Below, one piece after another: positions 1-12,400 of a stretch of DNA of 64,000 nt. Location: assembly GCF_000764305.2 (NCBI RefSeq), contig NW_025939212.1, forward strand, positions 1 to 64,000. Direction: 5' to 3'. Numbering within the stretch: the first letter of the stretch is position 1; every line of letters begins with the position of its first letter. The DNA comes from Hyalella azteca. Its lineage: Eukaryota > Arthropoda > Malacostraca > Amphipoda > Hyalellidae. The notes under the pieces were generated by a model, which did not search any database, was not told the origin of the DNA, and saw nothing but the letters and a program-made list of their open reading frames with translations. The translations under genes were made by a program, and so were the position numbers.

Positions 1-1662
1 TATTGAATAAGTAATTGATTCACGTTATTTCATCACTCCGCACTCTCTGGGTTGAATATTTTCTGAGATATAAGCGTTGAAGTAGTTAAACCGTATGAGG
101 TCGATTTGCGCTAGGCACTATTGGCGAGTGCTAAATGTTGTGGTCGAGTGCGGAGTTTTACTGATATTGCTGTGTGGTGGTTTAAATTAAAATATGATTG
201 ATTGATTTCCGCCTTGTTTATATAAAAATGCTTTCATAGTCGTAAGATTCGACTGTTCAAACCAAGATAAGGCAATGAGTTTAATTGTATGAACATGAGT
301 ATAGTGCCGTTTTAAGCATATGGTATTTGTCAGATTTTTTAATTTTTTTGATTTGTAGAACCCAAAAGGGAGATATGCGTAGTTTGAGTGCTTAATTTTT
401 CAATATATGATAATGAAAAACGTTACTTTATTTCTTGGCAAATTCGCGGAATTCGTTCAGCCGCAGCGTTCCATCGATCAATCGTTCGCCACGTCAGCGA
501 CTTCAGCGTCTTCAGCTTTTAAGTGTTAGTAGTTTCAGCGCTGAAGTAGCTGAAGACGCTGAAGTGCGGAACATGTGTGTGTTGACACCACTCATACCAG
601 CATTAGAGTTACCTAATCTCTAAGCCCTAAGGTAATCCTTCCATCCTATTCGTAGAACACTACTAAAAACTAGTAAGAATAAGAATCTATGAACAGGATA
701 AGTTAGACTTAGCTAGTTAGTCTTACTGTCACAGTCTCACAGATCCCTACACTACAGTCTACACTACGACTACAGGGGCCACAGACTACACGCCTACACC
801 TATTGAGTGATGGGTGACCTACAGCCTCTAGGCAGACTAGGCTTTACAGTCTACGCTCTTACAGTCTACAGGCCTACAGAGTACAGCCTATGTTATTAGT
901 TATTATAATTTTTTAGGTTTATAGCTTTATCAAAAGGAGTCTCAAAGCTCAAAAACATTTTATAAATCATGGTATTATGTTGGTATGATTTAAGAAGAGC
1001 GTTAAGGATCAGCACTCAGCAGCACCCTCGCCCTCCCAATCCCATACTGCGGCAGCGGCACCGCTTTCAAAAATGTTTGGCGACCAGCAAAAGCAAGACT
1101 GTATATTATTATTGGTAGACGTAGTAAGGAATGGTGGTTCTACTGTTTCGTGTCTGCATTTGCATGTCTGAATAATAATAATGTTGCTGCTCCCAGCAGC
1201 AGGGTGCCTTCCCACTGCTTCCGTTTGCTATTGCTGTGACCGAACTCTGATATAGGAGGCCAGCCAAACACTTTGTTGATTCCGTCCGGTAATTTAGCCC
1301 GATTGCCAGGACAGATGTTATCATGGATGTTATCATCTACTTGAACCATGGGATGAATCATGATGATTTAATATAGTTGAAATATCATGGTATATATTAG
1401 TTCAATCATGGGTTGAACTACTAGTACAACATGGATGTTATAATGGGGTTCCTAACTAAGGGTTGAGATGACGGGATTTTGGATAACGTGATTTAAAATA
1501 GTTTGATTTTCAATGGGCAGGAATTATCTATGCCGGTCAAGAAAAACCTAACAATCTAATATGCTAGTAATTGAACTTACTCGTAAATTTCTGATAATAT
1601 AACACGCATGATCTATAATTTGTAGTCATTTCGCCGCAACTCATATAATGACGTTGGACTTA
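1..1662. other. Left flank, no gene recognised
   Basis: It holds a 17-bp-stem hairpin at 501-564 and a degenerate CTACAG-rich stretch at about 740-890. A locally GC-richer patch lies at 1010-1270 without a coding signal I recognise. Short ORFs here lack any family motif. Confidence 0.5.
501..564. repeat. Hairpin-forming inverted repeat
   Basis: Arms 501-517 (CTTCAGCGTCTTCAGCT) and 548-564 are exact reverse complements around a 30-nt loop. The loop itself contains a small palindrome (TTCAGCGCTGAA). Confidence 0.7.
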
Positions 1663-1668
1663 TTTATT
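1663..1668 (-). terminator. Candidate polyadenylation signal of CES-A
   Basis: AATAAA on the minus strand, about 200 nt past the CES-A stop codon. Position and motif fit; cleavage is not shown. Confidence 0.4.
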
Positions 1669-1869
1669 GCTTGAAGTTACAATATAAAAAACGCTCAGTA
1701 TAAAATGGTCGTCGCTTGCATGAACTGTGTTATCTAGAACTCAATAGTTACTACTCGTCAGAAGAACTAATAATTTGAAAGCAGGTATTAGCACAGAGAG
1801 GTAGAGGGATAAAAATTTCAGTATTAGAAGATAATTTTAATAAGTTCATTGCGATAAACTATTATTTTT

Positions 1870-4800
1870 TTACAGCTCATCCCTGGGAGGTGGCATGCCC
1901 ATCTGGTACAGGGCGCTGACATGATGCTTCTCGAAGAAGATCCTAGCAGCGGCCGCGCGCTCAGGAGGCAAGAAAGAATCTTGAGTCAAGAAGCCATTGC
2001 GGTTTACCACAGCGCACTCCACATCCTCCTCTGCAGTGACTTGGGGCAAGTCACTGACTGTCGGCTCTCTGCATTCGTGGAATCATTCATAATTTGGTGT
2101 TAATTAGTCGCACTATTTTGTTTCTCAAATCATCTATGACACGCATGAAATCTCTCTTCTTTAAAAATGTTGACAGTCAATTAAGTAACCCTGAGGTTGG
2201 ATCAGAGATACATTAAATAGGGTTAAACTTCGTACCGTCCGTTCATGAAATTCTCAATTATATCCAGCATAAGGAAGCTGATGCGCTGCTGTTCCTTGGT
2301 CTCGAACTCCTCGACATGCTTCGGCAGGAAATAATTTAGTGGATCCAGATGACCAGCCCCCGGCGCCATCAGCTTTTTCTCGGATAAATCAGGGTGATGA
2401 TTAAACCGATGAGGACCGTCTTCGAAATCAAACCTGTAGGTAAGGTAACAAAATGTCAATAATACAAGTACTGGGTAAGCGAAATCACAAAATTTTCACT
2501 GCTAGCTGGGGCTTGAACCCTGAACTCGCTACCCTAATATCAGTGCCCTTGACCAAACGACAAAAAATGCGAAATGCATCACTTTTTTCCGTATCATTCT
2601 TACGCAGAGGCCATGGCTTCCCTTATTATTTTCAATTTTAGTATGTGTGCTACGTTTCGTATAGTTAATTATTCACTAACTCACCGTAAAATTCTCGTGG
2701 GAACTTTTTTGCTAAGAAGTCGTGCAGTGAAGAGTGTCCCGGTGTTGTATAGAGCGTCACCTAGCAGCTAAATTGCCAAATAAACGAAATATTAAAAAAC
2801 GCCAGTGCAATTTTATGCTCCAATTGAGCCATGTTAGAAAATTAGTAAGCGTACATGATATGGAATGTCTTTTCGCATGACAAAATCAGGCGTAACGAAA
2901 TAGTAACTTTCCATGCAGGCAATCAATACTAATGTACTAAATTATAATTTTAGTAACAAATTCAGTAAAGTAAAGCCATTGTCAAATCATTTCTTTCTTA
3001 GATGAGATCTACACTCATGGTCAAAATGTAATTCCTGTAATGTAAATAATATTTTTTAACTTAAATTAATAGTAAACTTGCCTCAGCCAGGGCTGGCAGT
3101 TTATCTAAAAGAGAAGTGTCACGGAGTCCTGTCAGGTATTGCTGCCGAATTAGACGTTCCTCCTTCCCCCCAGGAATGAAACCTGCAAAAAATGTTTCAT
3201 TACAAACGGATAAATAAACGCATTAAGATTATTCTCAGCGTTCGGGATAGAAATTTTATATCGTACGAAAAAATTACAACGTATGAATTTCATGAGAAAT
3301 TTTTCACCCAACAAATCAGCCGCAAAAAGAATTCAATCTATATTCGTGTCCACAACAAAAACAATCAACGCGCGAATTTTACAAATTAATTTCATTTAAT
3401 ACGATAGCAGAAACCGAGATCGCTTCCTAAATTATACGTCAGCAAACTATCATTTCCCAACTTTTTTTTCAACATCTTAACAAATAATCATACTTGCCAG
3501 CGAAATTATATAACAATCTTACCCAATGCTTTGACAATTTTAGCGATGCATACGTCGTTAAAGTCATCGTCAAGTTCGTCCCTCATCGTCAGCAGCCATT
3601 CATAGAGAGCTGCAATGCATGGAACAAAAATGCTAGTTATTATATATCTTTATACTGTTTTTACTTCTACCAAAATTCAACATCAAGTATCTACAAAAAT
3701 TCAAACTTATTGACAACAAAAGTACAGTTGACTATGTTCATCGATTAATTTAAAAATTTAAGCTATATTATATGCTTACTCATGCCAACGATGTAATTCC
3801 CTTGATTTTTTGATGTTACAAGAAGGACTGGAACCTGTGCATGAAGGATTGTAAAATCAATGAACATTGTACAAATAATCAATTGCGAATATCGTATTTA
3901 TTCATCGACTTAAATTTACACGAGTGAGATTCCCTTATTATTTGCTCGCATAAATATGAGCAACATGTGAGCGATTCCTATTTGCTCAATCTCACCTCAG
4001 TGAAGTTACCATGCGTGAGCAAAGTAAGCGGCTCATCGAGCAGGAATTGAGCAGACTCATCCGAGACGTGACGAGATTGTACCGCTGGGGCGAGATACGC
4101 ATTGCCGATCAGGATGTCATGCCTCTGTTGCACGGCACTTTGTTGATAAGAGTAGCAAACTGTCTGATATTTTAAGACCTTAATTCTAATTTTTTTCAAA
4201 TAGTAACAACTGTGCACCCAAATTTGAACATTGCAAATGATATAAACATGCCTGATGAAAATATGAAAACCGTAAGCTGTGATGGCCATTTGAACTTCTC
4301 TGAACAAGGCATTTGAAGAGAGGACAACTAGGTTGTTTTCTAAAGTAAGATATATATCATAGCCGAGAAATATGTTTACCTAATATGTTAATTGAATATT
4401 TTAATATGCCGACCACCTCTCAATCTTCACCGTTACGCCGAGCAATGCAACCTGTTCAAATTATCCAGTTTTCGTTCGATCGCGGCAACTACTAGAAAAT
4501 CTGCAACGTTTATTGGTAACAGCCAGAAGTCATTTTTAAATTCATTAAAACTTTCTAACATATTATAAAAAGAAGATTCGAATACTTAAAAAAATACTAA
4601 TACAATACCAATTAAATATTAGTGAATAAACCGTAAAATAATTTAAATAGGTTAATATTTCAGAGTAAACAGTAAGATACCTCGAGAAATGCTCCTTGCG
4701 TGTTGAGTAGAAGTTCCAGAGGGGCGGCGATAAAGCAGTTCACCATGGCGCTCAGGGCCGACCGAGGACATCTGGTCAACATACATGCGATTACTGCATT

Positions 4801-7314
4801 GCTATAACATACGACTACTGCATTGCAATAACATACGATTACTGCATTGCTATAACATACAATTACTGCATTACTATAACATACGATTACTGCATTGCTA
4901 TAACATACGATTACTGCATTGCTATAACATACGATTACTGCATTGCTATAACATACGATTACTGCATTGCTATAACATACAATTACTGCATTGATATAAT
5001 TCAGTTCGACCTCTCCATGGATTGTTCCTTCTGTGTCTAACATCAATTGCAATAAATGTTTTTTTATTCAATAAAACATTTCTTTGGAGTTTTCAGTTTT
5101 TGTGCTAAAGCAATGACCATTAATCTCGATTGCTCCTGTTTTAATAGTGAACATTTTTGATATATTCATATTTTTCAGTATTGGGTGCATTTCTATTGTT
5201 TGGTTGGTTTTCTGAATTTTGACAGCCGAAAGCATCAGTTTACTATTCGGAAACAATTATAAAAGAGTACGGAAGTAATTAAACCAGATAGCATTCACAC
5301 ACACGGAAATTATATCTCAATTTCCTCTCACCTGAGAGCATCAGCGAAGGCCACCATTGTCCTTCTCAGAGCGGGGTGTTTTGTCCACACATCCAGTGGT
5401 GTTCCAGACACCGATACCACTCTATGAAACAGACCTGTTGAAGAAATTTAACTTGCACAGTTATGTGGGAAATTAAAAAATATGTATACGCCTTCATGGC
5501 GCACAACATGATTCCACTCACCATGCATGTCGGTATTAAAGACCAATTGTAATGAGCCACTGTGGCTGCAAATCTCGTCATCCAGGAGTAGCGTAAGCGG
5601 TTTTCCATATGTTAGTTTTTAAAATGTAACTGTTACATAATGTTTCATATAAAATTTTTTCTCAAAAATGTAATATAATAATGCATTCAGCAGAAAAAAA
5701 TAAATAATTACCTACAGAAGCTGGGGAGATCATGTGGTAGAGCGCGGAGGCTCCCCCAGCGCAGTCCCCGGCGAGGGTGACGCGTGAAGGGTCGCCCCCA
5801 AACTGGCCGATGTTTTGCTGCACCCACTGCAGCGCCGCCACCTGGTCCAGCAGGCCGTAGTTCCCGGGGGCAGGATCGAAGGCATAAATGAATCCTGGAA
5901 AAATGGTTAGATTTCTGTCTTGCTGTATGTAGCAGAGGAGAATATAAATTCATTCTGTATTCTAAGATTATTTTCTGAAGTTCGTTCATTAAATCATTAT
6001 GATGACAGTAATTTCACTATATCGGCATGATGAGTTCCTTATCGATCAGTCAGATGATGTGCGTGCAGTATGAATATCGATACCGCTTTCGATATCGATT
6101 GCTATCATTTCGGACAGATGATTTCGATACACTTTCTTAATTTGTATTAAATTCACCCAAAAATCCTAGTCTGTACTGAGGGACGACCAGCACCACGTCT
6201 CGGTCCATGAGCAGACGAGGGTCGATGTCGCTCGCACCAGAGACGATGAAAGCTCCGCCGTGCAGCCAAACCAACACCGGCAAAGATTGTTCGCTTTCCA
6301 AATCCTTGCAAAAATTAGTTCGTCGAATTGCTGGGACAATTAATGGTTCCGGTGCATTTGAAACTAAGTGATTGTTAGTTTCTACAAGAATTCATCTGCA
6401 AAATTCCTCCTTGCTTGAACGTGTGGATAACTGTGACAATTAGTTTGTCAATAAACAGCATTTTCGTCATTAAGCATCATATGTACTTACATAACATATC
6501 AGTGTGCACATAAACGTTTTGTAAATTTATAGGACGTACTCAAGCAATGCTTAACTTTAAAGTCTATTGCGCACAACTGTGCATTGCAGGTTCACAGGAC
6601 TTTGCAGAACAATGAGTTAAGTGAGGACATTGTGGCGTGCGTTGTTTCTGGCGCTAGTAATCTAGTGTAAGAGTTAAATTAGTGGCCAACGGCCGCGCCT
6701 TCACTAAAGTCAAGTTATATAACACGGCATACACAACAGAAGAATGAATGGTTGGCTCACGTGCGGGGTGTAAACTGAAAGATGCAAGCAGTCCTCCTGC
6801 CCGACCATAACGCCACGTCCGGCCTGAGCGCAGACAGGTCCCGACACGTTGGAGATCAGGACACCTCGCCACGGATGAACAGGCCGTGGCGGCTGTCATT
6901 GCGGCAGATAAACATTTTTGCGATCATTTTACTGTTCATGATAACTTAGTAAAAGTGAACATCCCCAGAAACCGGGAAGTACAATTTAAAAACAGAAAAC
7001 TTCGAATGAGGGTCATCTAGAACGGTAGCTATAATCATGAAATTGCGATAAAAATTGAGTTTTTAGATAAAAGGCAGTGTTGAGAAGTTAATGGGTGACA
7101 TTTTACTTATTAAAGATGCGTCGATATGTCCTACCTTAAACCTGCCGTCAGCCTCAGGGCTCGCCGCGAAGGGCACGTGTCTGAAAGCAAAGAAGCGCCT
7201 GCCCCCCGCGCTGGTCTCCTCAGCGCCCAGCACGGCGCCCCCCGTCACATCCACGACGACGCCTTCGCCGCCCGCGACCCAGAGCAGCGCCAGCGCCGCT
7301 ACTATCATCCGCAT
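1870..7314 (-). CDS. CES-A: ER-retained carboxylesterase-like protein, catalytic triad degenerate (13 exons, 562 aa)
   Basis: Exons, 5' to 3' on the minus strand: 7314-7135, 6892-6761, 6304-6157, 5894-5712, 5434-5332, 4771-4681, 4124-3996, 3834-3780, 3609-3523, 3182-3082, 2767-2685, 2433-2236, 2068-1870. They sum to 1689 nt and stay in frame. The start is the ATG before a signal peptide ([18 protein letters not shown]). Type-B carboxylesterase landmarks are the EDCL disulfide loop (exon 2), a HGGAF oxyanion-hole motif (exon 3), the GDCAGG elbow (exon 4, Cys198 in place of Ser) and a second Cys pair (exon 6). The usual acid in KDEG reads KNQG (Gln333, exon 8). His459 is kept in GAGHLD (exon 12). 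The protein ends RDEL, an ER-retrieval signal. Intron 10 uses a GC donor (GAG|GCAAGT); all other junctions are GT-AG. The fold and ER location are well supported. Hydrolase activity is doubtful, and a binding or chaperone-like role is inference only. Confidence 0.9.
4785..4998. repeat. 24-bp minisatellite next to the CES-A exon 6 acceptor
   Basis: About nine copies of a 24-bp unit (core GATTACTGCATTGCTATAAC). The array ends 14 nt from the 3' splice site of exon 6, taking the place of a polypyrimidine tract. Because 24 is divisible by 3, both strands stay open and give spurious ORFs. Confidence 0.9.
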
Positions 7315-9351
7315 GGCCGGACTTATTGAGAAGCCTATGATATTATAAAAATGTACCGGTGACGCTCAGCAAAGTTGGTCTGCAGGAATATGGGAATATT
7401 AATGCAATGCTAGGAATTAAAATGAATTTGATAAATTATAAATATTATTATAATACCGAAGTTCGAATACTGAAGCGATCACGCTAGGTGTCCTTAATTG
7501 TGGGAGCTTTCGTTGAATTATACTAAAAGTTGAGAATCTCAAAAGTATAAATTATATAATTTTTTAGTTTCTTCTAAATTCAAGAATCATCGTACCCTCA
7601 GATAATCGATAACTCTACACTCACTAGAAGTGAAATCAATGTTTATGATTGACAAACAAGGCTTTCTCGAAAAGAAAACTACATTCTTTGGTCAGTTATG
7701 TGAATAACAAGGATGTTGGACGAAGCTTGAGATGAAAGGCCTTTGAGAGACGCGATACTTACGACAGCTGCATTATCTCCCACGCTTATCGTGGTCTCAC
7801 AAACAACACAATCAAGAATTGAATGGGAATAATGTGTAGTGTAATCAATGTGAACGAATATGGAATCAATACCCTGAATATTTTTTTTATGTGCTCCGAG
7901 CTCAATATGTATCAAATGCTAATTTGTTTTGCATCACACAAATGTCAAGCACCGATGTATATATAATGGTCTCGGGAGACAATATCTTGCCATGATATGT
8001 TTCAAATCGTCTTCCTCAGTGTCTATGCGAGTCTCTGAACAGTATAACGGATTATAAGTTGCCCTACAGGAGAAAAAGGTCTTTCTTCTTATTCTTCCGC
8101 TATAAAGCTAACTAGTTATATTGTCTCTGAAGTTTTGTTTGCTGAATGCTTCCGAAGACCTGACCGCTTTCGTTTCACTTACAATTTTTGAAATGAAAAA
8201 TAATTATTAAGTCAACATTGATTAGTACTTAAATTTGTGGATGAACTTTATGCTTCTATTGCATTATCACGTACTTCGTCACTACAAATGGAAATATATG
8301 TATATTTGAAATATTTGCGCTAGATTGATTTTGACATAACTTCATCAATTCTGTGTAAGGCTGAGAAATTTTGTTAATATCATGTACCTACAGAGATATT
8401 ATTTGTCTGCTTGAATATTTAGGCGTTCACTATATTTGATGCGCTCACTTAAACGTGACCGCATCATTGTCATGTGCATATAATTTAGAATTGCCCATTG
8501 AAAATTTACAGACGCGGCAGCTTCTGATTTGGATTACCAGAAGCTGGGGCGACTCTAAATTTTGTTAGGGTGAATATGAGACATGCATACACTGGGGTTG
8601 GAAGACGTTAACAAACATCCTATGCAGGCCGGGTTGAGACCATCCAACACATGTGCATAGGCGAGAAACCATGCATTTCATTGCGAGCCACTCCAAAAAT
8701 AATGAATTGTTCAAATTTGCAATTAAAAAATCAACATATGTATTCTGCATCAGAACAAATTGAAAAATCAGAAACAACTACCCGCATAAATTTTCATTTT
8801 AAAATATATACTTTGTGGCAATCCGCTTAACTCATGCAGTGTATGTCCAAGTAATATATAGTTTTATTGGCAATAAAATGGTTTCCAGATTATAAGAAAA
8901 TTTACAGGTACACTATGTAACACCCGTACACTGAGTTTAATTTAAATAAATATATTTTTAAATCGTTAGCGGCAGTATCAATTTATACCTGAGCTCTAAT
9001 AATAATGCAGGCTCGATGTTTTATCTTCATTTTATGACTTTCAAGCTTTATGTGTCTCACTACACGAGTATCTTACGTTCCTGCATGCTTTATGTGTCTC
9101 ACTACACGAGTCTCTTACGTTCTTGCTTTATGTGTCTCACTACACGAGTATATAACGTTCTTGCTTTATGTGTCTCACTACTCGAGTATATTACGTACTT
9201 GCTTCATGTGTCTCATTACACGAGTATACTACGTTGTGCTATATGTGTCTCGCTACACGAGTATACTACGTACGTATACATTCTTGCTTTTCATAAAACT
9301 TTTGCCAATTTAAAGCGAGGCTACGAAAAATCTATGTTATTATGCACTTAT
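7315..9351. other. CES-A upstream / CES-B downstream intergenic region
   Basis: It holds the CES-A promoter region, which I cannot delimit (an AT-rich TATAAT-like stretch lies about 20 nt upstream of the ATG), and a minisatellite at 9045-9275. I see no further gene. Confidence 0.5.
9045..9275. repeat. Minisatellite, about 38-bp unit, 6 copies
   Basis: Units carry the core TGTGTCTCACTACACGAGTA followed by an ACGT-containing end. It lies just beyond the probable CES-B poly(A) site. Overlapping ORFs through it are artefacts. Confidence 0.9.
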
Positions 9352-9357
9352 TTTATT
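9352..9357 (-). terminator. Candidate polyadenylation signal of CES-B
   Basis: AATAAA on the minus strand, about 77 nt past the CES-B stop and just before the 38-bp minisatellite. Confidence 0.45.
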
Positions 9358-9433
9358 TTCAACAAGTTCATTTGAATGAAATGATAATACGGAGACATCA
9401 TATTGTTGCAAGTCATTGTTTTGGTGGAAGCCT

Positions 9434-12400
9434 TCACAGCTCATCGCGTGGAACCAGACGACGCAGTTTGGCCAGAGTATGCTTATTCTGTTCTCTGAAT
9501 ATGTATTCAGATGCAGCGGCCCGTTCCTTCGAAATGAACTCTCCTTGCTCGACTCCAGCTTCCTTGGTGATTATGAGGCTCTCTAGGCCATCGTCGGTTG
9601 TCGATGGCCACTTTGTCGGCAATCTGGGAAAAAGAACCAAAATTATTCTCATAACAAAACGGTTGTAATATGTTTTAGTTGCCAGTTCTGACTTCTAATC
9701 CTCGCTTTGGAATGTCTTCGGGCAAAAGTTAGTTGCTCTTTGTAGTTCACCGGGATTTCGAAATCCCATGAGAATCCGATAACTATTATGCAAACTTATT
9801 CAACACCAAATGTACTGGAACCAGTCCTAAAATCTATAATGTACAACTTTTCAAAATATTCTTTAAAATGTATCCTCTGAATTTTGTTTGTATAAAAGAA
9901 TTAAATCACAACGTCTAAACTTGCTTTGCGTTCACGAAGTTTTTGATGATGTAGAGGAGATTACTACTGATTTTCTTCTGGTCTTCTGTAGCGAAGGGCT
10001 GGTATTCCTCAGGTAGGAAGTAGTGCAAAGGATCCAAGTTGCCAGCTCCTGGAGGTATGGTGGACGCAACTTGAATTTCGCTGCGGTTGAAGTGGTTGTA
10101 GTGTGGCCCATCCTCGAAGTCAAACCTGAAACATTTCTAACTGAGTTACGGTACTAAGTAGATTATAATAGAATAGAAGTGTTGGCACTGAAGAAATAGG
10201 CCCATGGCCTGTTGCCGATTCTTGAATTTTTCGTGACTTGATTCACAAGGGATCCGGCCTTTGGAACCCGATCTTTCCATAACTGACGATAGATTGAGAT
10301 AGCTGCTGGATTTATTGCCTGGTCCGTAATTTGCTAGGCATTTTAAGACTGAACATATGTTCCTGCATAGCTTCGTCTAGTCTGTTCTTGAAGGCGTTGA
10401 AAAGATTTGAAATAAAATACTTAAAAAAACTTTTTAAAAAAAACACGTTTTTCTTGTGGACTAAAAAGTAGAAAATAAATTATGGATCGTCCCAAAAAAA
10501 ACGTGTGTCGGGCAGATTTTTAAATTTAGGAAATTTGATGGTGAACGTACAGCCCGACCCACGTTTTTTGGGGCGAACCATAATTTATTTTCTACTTTTT
10601 AGTCCACAAGAAAAACGTGTTTTTTTTTAAAGTTTTTTTAAGTATTTTATTTTCTACTTTTTAGTCCACAAGAAAATCGATTAAAACTTGATTAAGTATG
10701 ACTTGACGCACGTATCGATGATACGCAGCGTCAGCGCCTGCTCGTCTATAACGTGAGCGCCCGCACGTCATACTATACATATACTATATATATACTTTAC
10801 TCAATTAAACTAATTTCGGTCTCTAATTACTAGTTTTTATGATTGTATCTGAAATTGTTAGGCGAAAATAGCCTGCATGCCGAATTTCAGATCTCTAGAA
10901 CAATCAGAAGTGGGCTAATTTTCGTTGTCAATGTTAACAACAAACAAACAAACAAACAAACAAACAAACAAACAAACAAACGCGAAGCTAAGCTAAGAAA
11001 AACGTGTTAAAAAGAAGGAGAATAATAATATCCTAATTTCGACATCCCATTTACCAGTCTTGGCTACAAACGCGTATATTGACTTACCTTAGAAGATACG
11101 TCGGTACATGGTCGTTGAGATAGCGAGCTAGAGCAATGTAGCCGCTGTAGTAGAGAGCATCACTCAATAACTGCAACAAATAAGAAGCATTAATTTCACG
11201 TTACAGGCTCAAAATTTATTGGACAATGAATAATTAAAATTAGGGTTTTAATTATGCAAGGTGCATGGCATGTGTAATATAGATAGAATTGTTTTTACAA
11301 TTACAATTTGGTTCTGTTATATTTTCGTTTTCTTTCAGGAGTCTTTGGTTTTTACGTTTTACTGGTGGCGAATAATTTTCCTTTTATTTTCTATAATTTA
11401 AATTTTCAATCGTATTTAAAAATTTCATCCTGTTTCTGCAGTTCCAATCGACCTACCGTCGCAATCGCAGGTATTTTTTCTTCATATGTGGTTCCCTTCA
11501 GCTCAGGGAAATACTTGTCCCAAACGAATTTTTGAACCGGTTCCTTGTGTCCTTCAAGCCCTTCAGCGAAATTCATTGAATTACATTTTAGCGAAATAGT
11601 TTCGAGGCAAACTTGAATTAATCAGTAAATTTTACATTCTTTAAACATTTTGCTATTTCGTATCAATTCAGATAAATTGAACAGAGTCTCATTCTATAAA
11701 TTACAAAATAGGAAATATTTTTAATTCTAGGACACGCGAGGAGGAGTGACTGAAAAAATTGATATGGAGAGAGTAAACTTTATGATAATTGTAAAATTCA
11801 TAATGCGTACGTAGATTTACTTTGAACCTCTAAGGCATTCTACCCATAGCTGAATTGAAAAACTAACCAAACCTAACCTAAACTAACCTAACCTAACCTA
11901 ACCTAGCCTAGCCCCCTGCAGCAGGGAAGTTACCTATTCTGGTGGCGACTTCTTGCACGACGCCATCGTTGAACGTTTCATCTTTCTCGATCCTGTCCAA
12001 CGTCCATTGGTGCAAGGCTGTGAATTTGTAATAAAAAGGGAATCATTTTTCCGGCAATTTATTAAAAACGATTCATTTAAATGTTCTTTATTTTGATCCC
12101 GGGATCCGAATTGTAAGCTGTTACTTGTACGTGTGTTTGCCCTTATTCATGCGATTCTCGTCTCATCAAAGAAGAAAAATATCATCAAATATTCGTTTAC
12201 TTTTTTATCGCGAAAGAGTGCGATTACAACTAAAAATACTAACCCATCTCTAGCATGAAGTTGCCTTCATCTTTAGAAGCCATCAGCAATACAGGTACCT
12301 GAAGGCGGTAAAAAATAACTAATGATAATTATGGCTATTGAATTATTGCTTCAACAGTAGGAATGAGAGAAATTTGTATTTCTTCACACTGGCAACTAAT

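Noticed and set aside
4785..4998. CRISPR-like repeat spacing
   Set aside because: Units are contiguous without unique spacers, and the genome is clearly eukaryotic.
4660..5052. 130-aa ORF with repeated NAVIVCYS
   Set aside because: It joins the real CES-A exon 6 to the 24-bp intronic minisatellite; the splice acceptor at 4772-4773 marks the exon.
6654..6899. 81-aa minus ORF (MTAATACSS...)
   Set aside because: Wrong frame of CES-A exon 2; the correct frame gives the EDCL loop with proper splice sites.
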